From the NCBI RefSeq assembly GCF_014648775.1, contig NZ_BMRT01000015.1:1-64000 (forward strand): a stretch of DNA of 64,000 bases. The letters are read 5' to 3'. The notes below the pieces were generated by a model. The model did no database searches. It had not been told where the DNA came from and worked only from the letters and a program-made list of their open reading frames with translations. Positions 1 through 7,983 of this stretch are shown here, in pieces (the first letter of the stretch is position 1; each line of letters opens with the position of its first letter). This DNA comes from Streptomyces abikoensis (lineage in GTDB: Bacteria; Actinomycetota; Actinomycetes; Streptomycetales; Streptomycetaceae). The position numbers and the translations under genes are program-made.

Positions 1-284
1 TTGCCGCCGAGGTGCATCAGGAAGGTGCGGTCGGAGACCTTGCCCAGGGTGACGCCCTCGATGCCGCGGAGCTTTTCGACGATCTCGTCGGCGTGCTCGG
101 TCGAGGTGGTGGCCATGGTGACGTCGATGCGCAGCTTCTCGTGGCCGGAAGCGGTCACGTCCAGGCCGGTCACGGACCCGCCGGAGGACTCCACGGCCGT
201 GGTCAGCTCACTGACCGCGGTCCCCGACGCGGGAACCTCCAGCCGGACCGTCATCGAGTACGAGACGCTGGGCGCCGTTGCCAT
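1..284 (-). CDS. NAD-dependent malic enzyme, N-terminal part (runs off window)
   Basis: Only the first 94 residues are in the window, beginning at the ATG at 284-282. The visible part (start MATAPSVSYSMTVRLEVP, then repeated beta-alpha-beta character with VTGLDVT and LRIDVTM) matches the N-terminal ACT-like domain that streptomycete NAD-malic enzymes carry before the catalytic domain. The family converts malate to pyruvate and CO2 with reduction of NAD, and the ACT domain is expected to bind a small effector. The catalytic part is outside the window, so the call rests on the recognisable N-terminus and on synteny with S. coelicolor recalled from memory. A long leader with a palindrome and a terminator-like hairpin lies upstream. 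Confidence 0.75.
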   Translation of the reverse strand, partial: MATAPSVSYSMTVRLEVPASGTAVSELTTAVESSGGSVTGLDVTASGHEKLRIDVTMATTSTEHADEIVEKLRGIEGVTLGKVSDRTFLMHLGG

Positions 285-427
285 GGCCGCTTTCCCCTGC
301 TTTCGCTGTTCTTCGCTTGGTTGGATCGCTTCGGCGTGGTTCGCGTCACGAAGACGCGACATGTCCCGTGGAGGACGAGACGTTCGATCGTCCCACCTAC
401 CGGTGAGTAGGGGGTAACCCGGCCCTC

Positions 428-451
428 ATTCCGGAAGAAAGCTTCCGGAAT
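428..451. promoter_or_regulatory. Perfect 10-bp palindrome upstream of the malic enzyme gene
   Basis: ATTCCGGAAG and CTTCCGGAAT are exact inverted repeats separated by AAAG. They are followed on the plus strand by the direct repeat CTTGGGAAA CTTGGGAAG. The site lies about 145 bp upstream of the malic enzyme start. It could be an operator for a dimeric regulator or an RNA hairpin in the leader; no T-tract follows, which favours an operator. No regulator is assigned. Confidence 0.5.
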
Positions 452-474
452 CTTGGGAAACTTGGGAAGACAAA

Positions 475-517
475 AACCGGCGGGCGCCCTTCCGCAGAGG
501 AAGAACGCCCGCCGGTT
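475..517 (-). terminator. Intrinsic terminator or attenuator upstream of the malic enzyme gene
   Basis: AACCGGCGGGCG (475-486) and CGCCCGCCGGTT (506-517) form a perfect 12-bp stem with a 19-nt loop. On the minus strand the stem runs into a T-run (GGTTTTTGTC). It lies about 250 bp downstream of the helicase gene and about 190 bp upstream of the malic enzyme start. It may end helicase transcription or act as an attenuator in the malic enzyme leader. Confidence 0.7.
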
Positions 518-543
518 CACAAAGAGCGACACCGACCCGCCAT
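517..543 (-). CDS. Possible 8-codon leader peptide (MAGRCRSL)
   Basis: An ATG at 543-541 opens an 8-codon frame, MAGRCRSL, preceded by GCGAGGCGAGC as a possible ribosome binding site. Its TGA stop touches the base of the terminator hairpin at 475-517. Short leader ORFs placed directly before an intrinsic terminator are typical of translation-coupled attenuation. So short a frame can easily occur by chance, and no conservation can be checked here. Confidence 0.25.
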   Translation of the reverse strand: MAGRCRSL

Positions 544-770
544 GCTCGCCTCGCGGCAAGTGGTCGCTCGTAGCGACGAAGGTTGGGCCCGGGGGCTTGG
601 ATCGAGCCGGTGTCGTATCCAGGCTAACAAACAGTCCGCTGAACTGATTCCGTACGGAGCGTTCCGGCGGCGGATCGGGCCGTACGGGCGGCTGGAACAG
701 GCCGTTCGGCCGCACCGGTCCGGCCATCCGGCCCACGCCGGCGGGCCCGTAGCGGCCCCTTTCGGCCCGT

Positions 771-3107
771 TCAGTCGCGCAGCAGGTCGGGCACCCCGAG
801 CTCGTCCGGGTCGTCCCGCTCGCCCGAGATCACCGTCAGCCGCTGCGTGGCTCGCGTGAGCGCCACGTAGAGCACCCGCAGACCGGCCGGGGACTCGTCG
901 GCGATCCCGGCCGGGGTGACCACGATCGTCGCGTCGTACTCCAGGCCCTTGGCCTCCAGGCTGCCCAGCACCACCACGCGGTCGCCCAGCCCGGCCACCC
1001 ACTCCCGGGCCTCGACGCGGCGGCCCATGGGGACGACCACGCCGACCGTGCCGTCCACGTCCGCCAGCAGGTGCTCCGCCTCCGCGCGCACGGACGCGGC
1101 GAGGTCCGCGCCGCCGACCACGAAGCGCGGCTCGATGCCGGTGGAGCGCACGGCCGAGGGCGACTCCATTCCCGGCATGGCCAGCGCCAGCACCTTCGCC
1201 GCCAGCTCGGCGATCTCCGCCGGGTTGCGGTAGTTGACCGTGAGCCGGAAGCGGCGGCGCGGGCGGGTGCCCAGCGCCTCGTCCCGGGCGGCGCCGGCCT
1301 CGTCGGGGTCGGACCAGGAGGACTGCGCCGGGTCGCCGACGATCGTCCAGGTGGCGTGACGGCCGCGACGGCCCACCATCCGCCACTGCATGGGCGTCAG
1401 GTCCTGCGCCTCGTCGACGATGACGTGCGCGTAGTCGCGGCGCTCCTGTGCGAGCCGCTCGGCGCGCTCGCGACGGGACTCGGTGCGCTGCGGCATCAGC
1501 TCCTCCAGCCCGGTGAGCGCGTCGAGCGGGTCGGCCTCGCGGGGCTTCTTGGGACGGGCCGGGACGCCGAGCAGCGTCTCCAGCTCGTCCAGCAGCGCCA
1601 CGTCGTGCACCGACAGCGGGCCCCGGCCGGCCGCGTCGAGCCGGCGCAGCGAGCGGGCCAGCCTGCGGATCTCGCGGGGGTTGAGGTCCCGGCGGGCCCA
1701 GCGGTTCAACCGCTTCTCGTCGGCGAGGCAGCCCAGCACCCGGCGCGGGGTGAGCTCGGGCCACCAGGCGTCGAGGAACTCGATGAAGTAGTCCTCGGTG
1801 GTGATGTCCTCGTCGAAGGCCGACCGGGCCTCCGCGGCGAGCTCGGGGTCGGTGTAGCGGCGGGGGCCGCCGGACTTCGACCACAGGGCGTCCAGGATCA
1901 GCCGTCGGGCGCGGGGGCGCAGCAGGTTGATCGGGGCGGTGCCGCCGAGGGCCGTGTTCCGGATGCGCCGCAGCTCGTCGGCTCCCAGCTCGATCCGGGC
2001 GCCGAAGGCGACGACGCGCAGCCGCTCGGGCACCTCCGCGCCGGAGGCGGGGACGTCCAGGGCGCCCCGGACCGCCTTGCGCAGCACCTTGACCATCCGG
2101 GAGGAGCCCTTGACGCGGGCGACGTCCGGCTCGTCGTAGACCTCGGCCTCGGCGCCGTCGACGAGGTTGCCGACCGCGCGGATGGCGACCTGGCCCTCCT
2201 CGCCGAGCGAGGGCAGGACGCCCTCGGTGTAGGCGACGAGCAGCGGGGTCGGCGAGACGACGAGGATGCCGCCCGCGTAGCGCCGGCGGTCCTGGTAGAG
2301 GAGGTAGGCGGCGCGGTGGAGGGCGACGGCGGTCTTGCCGGTGCCGGGGCCGCCCTCGACCTCGGTGACCGAGGCGGCGGGGGCGCGGATGACCAGGTCC
2401 TGTTCGGCCTGGATGGAGGCGACGATGTCGCGCATCGTGTGGCTGCGGGCCTGGCCGAGCGCGGCCATCAGGGCGCCGTCGCCGACCACCGGCAGGGCGT
2501 CCCCGTCGAGGGTGGCGCGCAGCTCGGGGCGGAGCAGGTCGTCCTCGACGCCGAGGACGCGGCGGCCCTTGGAGCGGATGACCCGGCGGCGGACGACCCG
2601 GCCGGGGGCGACCGGGGTGGACCGGTAGAAGGGCGCGGCGGCGGGCGCCCGCCAGTCGATGACGAGCGGGGAGTAGTCGGCGTCGAGCACGCCGATGCGC
2701 CCGATGTGGAGCGTCTCGGCGATCTCGGCCTCGTCACCGCGCACGGCGTCGTCGGCGGGCTCGACGGAGGTGTAGGCGCCGTCGGGGCCCTTCTTGCCGT
2801 CCTTGCCGAGGAGGAGGTCGATCCGGCCGAAGAGGAAGTCCTCGAACTCGTTGTTCAGCCGGTTGAGGTGCACACCGGCGCGGAACACCTGGGCGTCGCG
2901 CTCGGCGAGCGCTCCGGGGGTGCCGACCTGGCCGCGTTTGGCCGCGTCGTCCATGAGGAACTCCGCCTCGTGGATCTTCTCCTCGAGGCGTCGGTACACC
3001 CGGTCGAGATGGTGCTGTTCGGCACCGATCTCACGGTCCCGGATCCCTTCGGACTCCGTCGCCGATCCTGTCGCCACGTGCGCGTGTGTGGCGTTCTGCG
3101 CGGCCAC
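771..3107 (-). CDS. HelD/HelR-like RNA polymerase-associated UvrD-family helicase
   Basis: This 778-residue protein has a long helical, charged N-terminus (about residues 20-110) followed by a superfamily 1 helicase core. The Walker A motif GGPGTGKTAV is near residue 252, just after a Q-like motif (SIQAEQD). A Walker B DEAQDLTPMQW is in the C-terminal half, and the motif VALTRATQRL is near the end. This layout is that of actinobacterial HelD proteins, which bind RNA polymerase, pull it off DNA and recycle it; the HelR subgroup also displaces rifamycins. The length is normal for the family. I looked for the rifamycin-associated palindrome upstream and did not find it, so rifamycin inducibility is not supported. 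Confidence 0.85.
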   Translation of the reverse strand: MAAQNATHAHVATGSATESEGIRDREIGAEQHHLDRVYRRLEEKIHEAEFLMDDAAKRGQVGTPGALAERDAQVFRAGVHLNRLNNEFEDFLFGRIDLLLGKDGKKGPDGAYTSVEPADDAVRGDEAEIAETLHIGRIGVLDADYSPLVIDWRAPAAAPFYRSTPVAPGRVVRRRVIRSKGRRVLGVEDDLLRPELRATLDGDALPVVGDGALMAALGQARSHTMRDIVASIQAEQDLVIRAPAASVTEVEGGPGTGKTAVALHRAAYLLYQDRRRYAGGILVVSPTPLLVAYTEGVLPSLGEEGQVAIRAVGNLVDGAEAEVYDEPDVARVKGSSRMVKVLRKAVRGALDVPASGAEVPERLRVVAFGARIELGADELRRIRNTALGGTAPINLLRPRARRLILDALWSKSGGPRRYTDPELAAEARSAFDEDITTEDYFIEFLDAWWPELTPRRVLGCLADEKRLNRWARRDLNPREIRRLARSLRRLDAAGRGPLSVHDVALLDELETLLGVPARPKKPREADPLDALTGLEELMPQRTESRRERAERLAQERRDYAHVIVDEAQDLTPMQWRMVGRRGRHATWTIVGDPAQSSWSDPDEAGAARDEALGTRPRRRFRLTVNYRNPAEIAELAAKVLALAMPGMESPSAVRSTGIEPRFVVGGADLAASVRAEAEHLLADVDGTVGVVVPMGRRVEAREWVAGLGDRVVVLGSLEAKGLEYDATIVVTPAGIADESPAGLRVLYVALTRATQRLTVISGERDDPDELGVPDLLRD

Positions 3108-3219
3108 CCAGGCCCCCTTCTGCTGTGCGTAGGGCAGCCGTCAACCGTACGCGAACAGGGGTAGTGAGCGCACCTGTCAGGACATGAGGGGTTTGCCACG
3201 AGTGTCGGCTGTTGACGGA

Positions 3220-4011
3220 TCACATATTGACGGTCACGAGGTGCTTTCCGTCGAGGGTGCGGACCTCGAAGCGGACGATGTCCTTCTCGTTGAACGCGAC
3301 TCCGCCGTGGGTGTAGAGGGGCTCCGTGGCGGGCCCCTGGTACCCGGAGGGACTCCCGCTCTTGTTGTCGCCCTTGTCGATGCCGTAGCCGGCTTCCGGG
3401 ACGGCCCAGGTGGTGGCGACCTGCTCCTGGCCGTTCTTGGCGACGGCGACGAGATCGCAGGTCAGGGGCCCTTTGACATTGCCGAGCTTGAGCGCGACAT
3501 GGGTGCCCCAGGCCTTGTCCTGGAGGGACACGGTGGCGTTCGCCTTGGTGACGGGGTCGGTGACGCCGCCGTACTTCTCGCCCTCGTCGTACATCTCCTT
3601 GGCGGCGCTCACCCCGGTGTGGCCGTGTCCGGTGTCCTGCCCGATGAGGGCGGCGCCGGCGAACGGCCCGGCGACGATCAGGGCGACGGCGGCGGCGACC
3701 AGCCACAACCGGCGGGTGCGCCGTGCCCTGCGGGTGACGGTGACGTCGTCGAGCAGCCGGTCCAGCAGGTGGGGGCGGGGCTCGGGCACGAGGGCCGCCG
3801 GGTCGGGCGTCGCCTCCTTGAGCTCGGCGAGGAGCGGGGTGGTGAGGCCCAGGAGCGTCTCCAGTTCGGCGGCGCACCGGGGACAGTCGGCGAGGTGCTC
3901 CTCGAAACGGGCGGTGTCCGCCTCGTCCAGCACGCCGAGCGCGTAGGCACCGACGGCGGTGTGCTCGTCGTCGCGGTGCGGGTGCTCATGGTGCGGTGCC
4001 GGCCGGTTCAT
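3220..4011 (-). CDS. rsuA: Membrane anti-sigma factor with ZAS zinc motif (RsuA-like)
   Basis: This 263-residue protein starts with a cytoplasmic zinc anti-sigma domain: His-rich N-terminus, then HLADCPRC, the H-x3-C-x2-C motif of zf-HC2/ZAS proteins. One membrane segment follows at about residues 98-120 (LWLVAAAVALIVAGPFAGAA), after a basic RRTRR stop-transfer side, and then an extracytoplasmic domain of about 140 residues. ZAS proteins hold an ECF sigma factor inactive until an outside signal releases it. The start overlaps the stop of the sigma gene by 4 bp (ATGA), which indicates translational coupling. The pair matches the position of sigU-rsuA in S. coelicolor as I recall it; the symbol rests on that synteny. 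Confidence 0.85.
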   Translation of the reverse strand: MNRPAPHHEHPHRDDEHTAVGAYALGVLDEADTARFEEHLADCPRCAAELETLLGLTTPLLAELKEATPDPAALVPEPRPHLLDRLLDDVTVTRRARRTRRLWLVAAAVALIVAGPFAGAALIGQDTGHGHTGVSAAKEMYDEGEKYGGVTDPVTKANATVSLQDKAWGTHVALKLGNVKGPLTCDLVAVAKNGQEQVATTWAVPEAGYGIDKGDNKSGSPSGYQGPATEPLYTHGGVAFNEKDIVRFEVRTLDGKHLVTVNM

Positions 4012-4529
4012 GCCGTCACTCCTCGTTCCTCGAGCGAGAGCCTCATGGAGCGCAGCGCGTAGAACACCCGGGACCGTACGGTCCCGGCGGGTACACCCAG
4101 CACTTCCGCCGCCTCGCTCACGGTACGTCCTTTGAAATAGGTCTCGATCAGGGCCTCTCTATGGGCTTCGGAAAGGTCGCCCAGCGCGTCGGAGATCGTC
4201 ATCAGGCGCAGTGCCCGGTCGATCTCGTCGGCGGCGGGCAGCAGCTCCAGTGGCCCCGGGTCGACCTCGGGGGGCCGGGCCTGCCGGCTGCGGTGGTTGT
4301 CGATGACGATGCGCCGGGCGACGGTGATCAGCCAGGGCCGTACGGAGCCGGTGGCGCCGCGCAGCCGGTCGGCGTTGCGCCAGGCGCGCAGCAGCGTCTC
4401 CTGGACGACGTCCTCCGCCCGCTGGCGGTCGCCCGCCACGAGCCGGAGGACGAAGGTCAGCAGGGGACCCGCGTGCTCCTCGTAGAGCGACCGCATGAGG
4501 TCCTCGTCCGGACTGGTCCTGTCAGCCAC
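4008..4529 (-). CDS. sigU: ECF RNA polymerase sigma factor (SigU-like)
   Basis: The protein has sigma region 2 (LYEEHAGPLLTFVLRLVAGD, then DVVQETLLRAWRN, the region 2.2 core-binding signature) and region 4 (GRTVSEAAEVLGVPAGTVRS, a helix-turn-helix for the -35 element). It lacks regions 1 and 3, as ECF factors do. I chose the GTG at 4529, which has AAGGA eight bases upstream; an in-frame GTG at 4571 would add 14 residues but has no visible ribosome binding site. The next gene, overlapping by 4 bp, encodes its membrane anti-sigma factor. In S. coelicolor the equivalent factor affects differentiation and secreted proteins; the assignment here is by synteny. Confidence 0.88.
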   Translation of the reverse strand: MADRTSPDEDLMRSLYEEHAGPLLTFVLRLVAGDRQRAEDVVQETLLRAWRNADRLRGATGSVRPWLITVARRIVIDNHRSRQARPPEVDPGPLELLPAADEIDRALRLMTISDALGDLSEAHREALIETYFKGRTVSEAAEVLGVPAGTVRSRVFYALRSMRLSLEERGVTA

Positions 4530-4686
4530 GACGGCATCCTTGCGCAAGCCTTCCCCCTTGGTCGAGAGCACGGGGCCGGGGTGTCGCCGCCGGGCCGTGG
4601 CCGTGCCATGGCCCTTCGACCAGGAGTACGGAGGGCGGCGGCTCTCCGTTCAGCGCCGTTCAGTGCCGCTCAGTGCCGCCGCGCCG

Positions 4687-5292
4687 TCATGCCTTGTCGC
4701 CCACCGGGAGGGGTTCGCCGGCGCGGCGGCGGTGCCGGGCCACGCGCTCGCGGTTTCCGCAGACCTCGCTGGAGCACCAGCGTCGGCGGCGGCCGCGGGA
4801 GGTGTCGAGATAGATCAGGGGGCAGTTCTCGCCCTCGCAACGGCGCAGCTGTCCTCTGGCGACGGGGTCGGTGAGCAGATCGACGGCGTCGCGGGCGACC
4901 TGCCCGAGGAGCGCGCCGCAGTCCGGGGCGCCGGCGAGCCGCCGGACGAGCCGCCCGTCGGCGCCCCGGGCGGCCACGGGGGCGGGCGGGGCGGTGGCGG
5001 CGAGGGCGTTCATCCGCTCCAGGTCGGGCCCGGCGACTCGGCCGTCCCCGTCGAGCTCGGCGTGCACCACGCGCGCGAGCAGCTCCCGGGCGGCCTGGAA
5101 GCGCGCGAGCCACCCGCCGTCCACGGCGTCGAGCGGCGTGCCCGGCGGGACGACCCCGGCCCCGGCCAGCCACGCCCGTAAGCGCCGGGGGCCGTCGAGC
5201 CGGTCCGGTGGCTCGGCGGTGGCCAGCAGGTCCAGGCAGAGCCGCCCGCAGTCGAACCTCAGACCATTCGTGGCCGCCGCGGCCGGTGCCAT
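4687..5292 (-). CDS. CGNR zinc-finger protein (ABATE domain regulator)
   Basis: The 201-residue protein ends with a CGNR zinc finger: CEGENCPLIYLD, then WCSSEVCGNRERVARHRRR near the C-terminus, with four cysteines placed to bind zinc. The N-terminal part (FDCGRLCLDLLAT onward) is the stress-associated ABATE-type domain usually fused to this finger. Such proteins are treated as putative transcription regulators; the ligand and targets are unknown. It stands alone, between the sigma factor gene and an empty patch. Confidence 0.85.
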   Translation of the reverse strand: MAPAAAATNGLRFDCGRLCLDLLATAEPPDRLDGPRRLRAWLAGAGVVPPGTPLDAVDGGWLARFQAARELLARVVHAELDGDGRVAGPDLERMNALAATAPPAPVAARGADGRLVRRLAGAPDCGALLGQVARDAVDLLTDPVARGQLRRCEGENCPLIYLDTSRGRRRRWCSSEVCGNRERVARHRRRAGEPLPVGDKA

Positions 5293-5980
5293 GCGTCGTC
5301 ACCTTTTCCGTATGGGTGTTCCCCGGGATCCCCCGCCGTTACAGGGTGCCCGGTGGGGCGGACGGCGGGAAGGGGCGGATCACGGGTTTCCGCCAGGCCT
5401 CCCGGGTGTCCGGACGCCGCCTGAGCGCCCGTCAGGGGTCGGCCGCCCAGGGGAGCCGTGGCACGCCTGCTGACGGAGTACCACGGACACGGATGTACGA
5501 ACTGCTCCCCTTTCCTTGCGGGCCAGTCGACCAACGTTCGCCATACGACGATCCGCGTCGTGGGGCAAGGGCCGCTGCTTCTCACAGAGAAGGCCCTGGT
5601 GCATCGGGAGCGCTTGATCACCCGTATCGCGCGTCGGCCGGCGAGGGCGCCGGGCCGCGCGCCTATGAATCCAATAGTCGTCCTGACCAGGGATAGTGCC
5701 GAATCGGCCGCACAAGATAGGCGACAGAAGTGCGTCAGAGCGAAGATCGACCTTACGGGAAGGGCCGAGGCAATCAGCCGACCGGAGGACAGGCGGCACC
5801 CACTGAGCCAGCTGGCCGCATGCCATGATCGGCTTGATGATCGGCGTCGAATTCGCTGGTCAGCGCCATCCGTCGGTTTGAACTGCCCAAGCGCCAGGGG
5901 CCGACAAGCACCACCCAAACTGCTAGCTTGCAGATTAGGGCGTCCCACGGTGCCCTGATGTGCGGGAAGGACCAGGAATC
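5293..5980. other. Long stretch with no supported gene
   Basis: About 690 bp hold no convincing gene. Open frames exist on both strands (for example 5458-5958 plus and 5259-5948 minus), but none has a ribosome binding site, a recognisable domain or the usual third-position GC pattern. The part from about 5500 to 5960 is visibly less GC-rich than its flanks and may be a decayed mobile or accessory segment. The promoter of the downstream regulator must lie near its end. Confidence 0.5.
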
Positions 5981-6877
5981 GTGGTTACTCCGGGTGCCGT
6001 AGTACAGCGGCAACAACTACGCACGGAGCTCAAGAAAGCGCGCACCAAGTCAGGGCTCACTCAGCTCCAAGTGGCCGAACGGATGGACTGGAGCCCCTCC
6101 AAGCTCATCCGTATCGAAGCAGGACAGGTGGGAATCTCCACCAACGACCTCCGGGCACTCGTGCGCGAGTACGGGATCACCGACCCGGAGAAGGTGGAAT
6201 TCTTCCTGTCGCTGGCCCGCGCCAGCCGGAAGATGCCCTACCGGGAGTACCGAGGGCTGCTCGCGAAACCGTTCCTGGACCTGCTGTCGTACGAGACCTC
6301 CGCGTCCATCGTGCGCACATACCAGCCGCTGCTGATCCCCGGCCTGCTGCAGACCGAGGAGTACTCCCGGGCGGTGAACCTCGCTTTCGCACCTGATCTC
6401 GCGGGCGATCGGCTCGACCGCCTGATCGAAGTCAGGCAACAGCGTCAGGAGCTCCTGGAGAGCGACGGGCGGCCGGAGTTCTTCTTCATCGTTGACGAGG
6501 CGGCGCTCCACCGGTGGGTCGGCGGCCCCGGGGTGATGCGGGGGCAACTGAACCATCTCAAGGAGATGGCCGCCCGCCCCGGCGTTTCCGTCCAGGTCGT
6601 CCCGTTCACGACCGGCGCGCACGTCGGCCTGCAAGGCCCCTTCGTCCTGCTCGAGTTCGACGGGGACATCGACCACATTCTCTATCTGGAGAAATACACA
6701 GGCGAATCCGTCTTCAGTGACGCACCCGAGGCGACCGCAATGTATTTGGAGCGCTTCTGGGAGCTGGAGCGACTGGCGCCGCGAGAGGATCTCCACCGTT
6801 TGGTGGACAACGCGATCGAAGGATTGAGCGAACAGCCCGTCACCACATCGCAGGAAGAGGCCGGCGTGATGACGTAG
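5981..6877 (+). CDS. WhiJ-type XRE regulator with DUF5753 domain
   Basis: I place the start at GTG 5981, with GGAAGGACCAGG upstream; an in-frame GTG at 5960 is possible. The protein of about 298 residues has an N-terminal Cro/C1 helix-turn-helix (LTQLQVAERMDWSPSKLIRI) and then the long DUF5753 domain typical of streptomycete WhiJ-like proteins (YQPLLIPGLLQTEEYSRAV, later VQVVPFTTGAHVG and FVLLEF). These proteins usually pair with a small DUF397 (BldB-like) protein and tune differentiation or antibiotic production. A DUF397 gene is present at 7783-7983, but two small genes separate them. The ligand is unknown. Confidence 0.88.
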   Translation: MVTPGAVVQRQQLRTELKKARTKSGLTQLQVAERMDWSPSKLIRIEAGQVGISTNDLRALVREYGITDPEKVEFFLSLARASRKMPYREYRGLLAKPFLDLLSYETSASIVRTYQPLLIPGLLQTEEYSRAVNLAFAPDLAGDRLDRLIEVRQQRQELLESDGRPEFFFIVDEAALHRWVGGPGVMRGQLNHLKEMAARPGVSVQVVPFTTGAHVGLQGPFVLLEFDGDIDHILYLEKYTGESVFSDAPEATAMYLERFWELERLAPREDLHRLVDNAIEGLSEQPVTTSQEEAGVMT

Positions 6878-7026
6878 TGAGATTCGTCCCCACGTCAGCG
6901 GCAGCTGCAGGGCAGCGGGGTGTCCGATCGGAAGTCGGTTGATATCGGAGTATGTCGTGAAGTGCACAGTCAGCCCCGCCGCGGCCGCGCCATCGGCACG
7001 GGGACATGCGAACGAGTTGCAGAAAA

Positions 7027-7398
7027 ATGGCCAGTGGTAGCACCAGGCAGCACATCAAGGACGCTTGGGACGCCGTCCATGTGGTCCTGCGGGAGGTCCT
7101 ACCGGATTCCCGCAGGACGCTCCATCTGATTCTGCTGGTCACCGTGCCGCCGTTGGTGGTCGTCTCGGCGCCGCTGACGGTGGTGCTCCTGCTGATACCC
7201 GACCCGGGAGCGGTGCTGACGGCGGTGCTCTCCTGCTCTCTCGGCACATCCGCGGTGGCAGCGGTGACGGTGCGGCGTCGATCACGCGCTTCCAGGCGCA
7301 CATCCCTCCTCAGCGCCGGGAGCCCGCCTGTCGGCGTGCCGGAGCAGCAGGGCGGCGGGCTGGACGGAGAGGAGGCCACGACCGAAACACCAGGCTGA
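7027..7398 (+). CDS. Small two-helix membrane protein of unknown function
   Basis: The ATG at 7027 opens 123 codons; a longer start at 7006 is in frame. The product has two likely membrane helices, at about residues 33-58 (LILLVTVPPLVVVSAPLTVV) and 61-82 (GAVLTAVLSCSLGTSAVAAV), and a basic then acidic tail. The ribosome binding site is weak. Its last 89 bp overlap the end of the opposite-strand gene at 7310-7595. I do not recognise the family. Position between a WhiJ-type and a BldB-type gene suggests it belongs to the same accessory locus. Confidence 0.55.
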   Translation: MASGSTRQHIKDAWDAVHVVLREVLPDSRRTLHLILLVTVPPLVVVSAPLTVVLLLIPDPGAVLTAVLSCSLGTSAVAAVTVRRRSRASRRTSLLSAGSPPVGVPEQQGGGLDGEEATTETPG

Positions 7399-7595
7399 GC
7401 ACGGTCGGTGCGACCACCCCCGCCGCGAGTACGACCAGCCCCGAGGCCACGACCTGCACCAGGACCGATCGCCCGGCGACCGAAGCCGCCAGCACTCCCA
7501 CACCGGTCGCCGTGATACCTGCGGCAAGGATGTAGACCGCCCACAGGAGTCGCCTCACGTTCCGGGGCGGACCGTTGGCATCTGCGCTCATCATG
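7310..7595 (-). CDS. Small two-helix membrane protein of unknown function, antisense-overlapping
   Basis: The start ATG at 7595 follows GGAGG at good spacing (GTCGGAGGACCTCATG), which supports a real gene of about 94 codons. The product begins MMSADANGPPRNVRR and has two likely membrane helices (LLWAVYILAAGITATGVGVL and VVASGLVVLAAGVVAPTVLS), ending in a basic tail. Its 3' end overlaps the convergent small membrane gene by 89 bp. No family is recognised. The AT-rich stretch upstream is shared with the divergent DUF397 gene and probably holds promoters for both. Confidence 0.55.
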
Positions 7596-7782
7596 AGGTC
7601 CTCCGACAGAGGAAGCAGTTGGGCCCAGGTTAGAGGATGAGGCGCACGACCGTAACCGTAGCTGTATATATGCGTGTAAATACTGTGTTCCAGCGATATC
7701 CCGCAGTCCGCCGAGACTCCCCTTCCCTCATCAACGCCGGGTTGCCATTCTGGATGGAGCACCCAGCCGGAAGGGGACTCAC

Positions 7783-7983
7783 ATGGGCAACGGAATCCCT
7801 CGTCTGCACTGGCACAGAAGCAGTTTCAGCGCCAGCGCCAACAACGAATGCGTCGAAGTCGCCTACCACTTTCGAAAGGTATGGGTACGCGACTCGAATT
7901 CACCGGACCGGGCCATTCTTCACTTCGGTCGTCCCGCCTGGACGGAATTCCTGGCGGAGTTGTCCGGCCCCGGCGGCAGCTAG
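7783..7983 (+). CDS. DUF397 (BldB-like) small protein
   Basis: This 66-residue protein has the DUF397 pattern: LHWHRSSFSASANNECVEVA near the start and VRDSNSPDRAILHFGRPAW in the middle. The start follows GGAAGGGG at 6-7 bases. DUF397 proteins include BldB and usually work with a neighbouring HTH-DUF5753 regulator, here at 5981-6877. The stop codon lies in CTAG and shares bases with the stop of the convergent FMN reductase gene. The upstream 190 bp are AT-rich (around GTATATATGCGTGTAAATAC), as expected for a promoter. Confidence 0.85.
   Translation: MGNGIPRLHWHRSSFSASANNECVEVAYHFRKVWVRDSNSPDRAILHFGRPAWTEFLAELSGPGGS

Noticed and set aside
3108..3219. Search for a rifamycin-associated element before the HelD-like gene
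   Set aside because: No palindrome of that type is present between the helicase start and the preceding anti-sigma gene.
5458..5958. Plus-strand 166-codon frame and the opposing minus-strand frame, as possible transposase remnants
   Set aside because: No DDE or recombinase motif, no terminal inverted repeats and no ribosome binding site could be seen.
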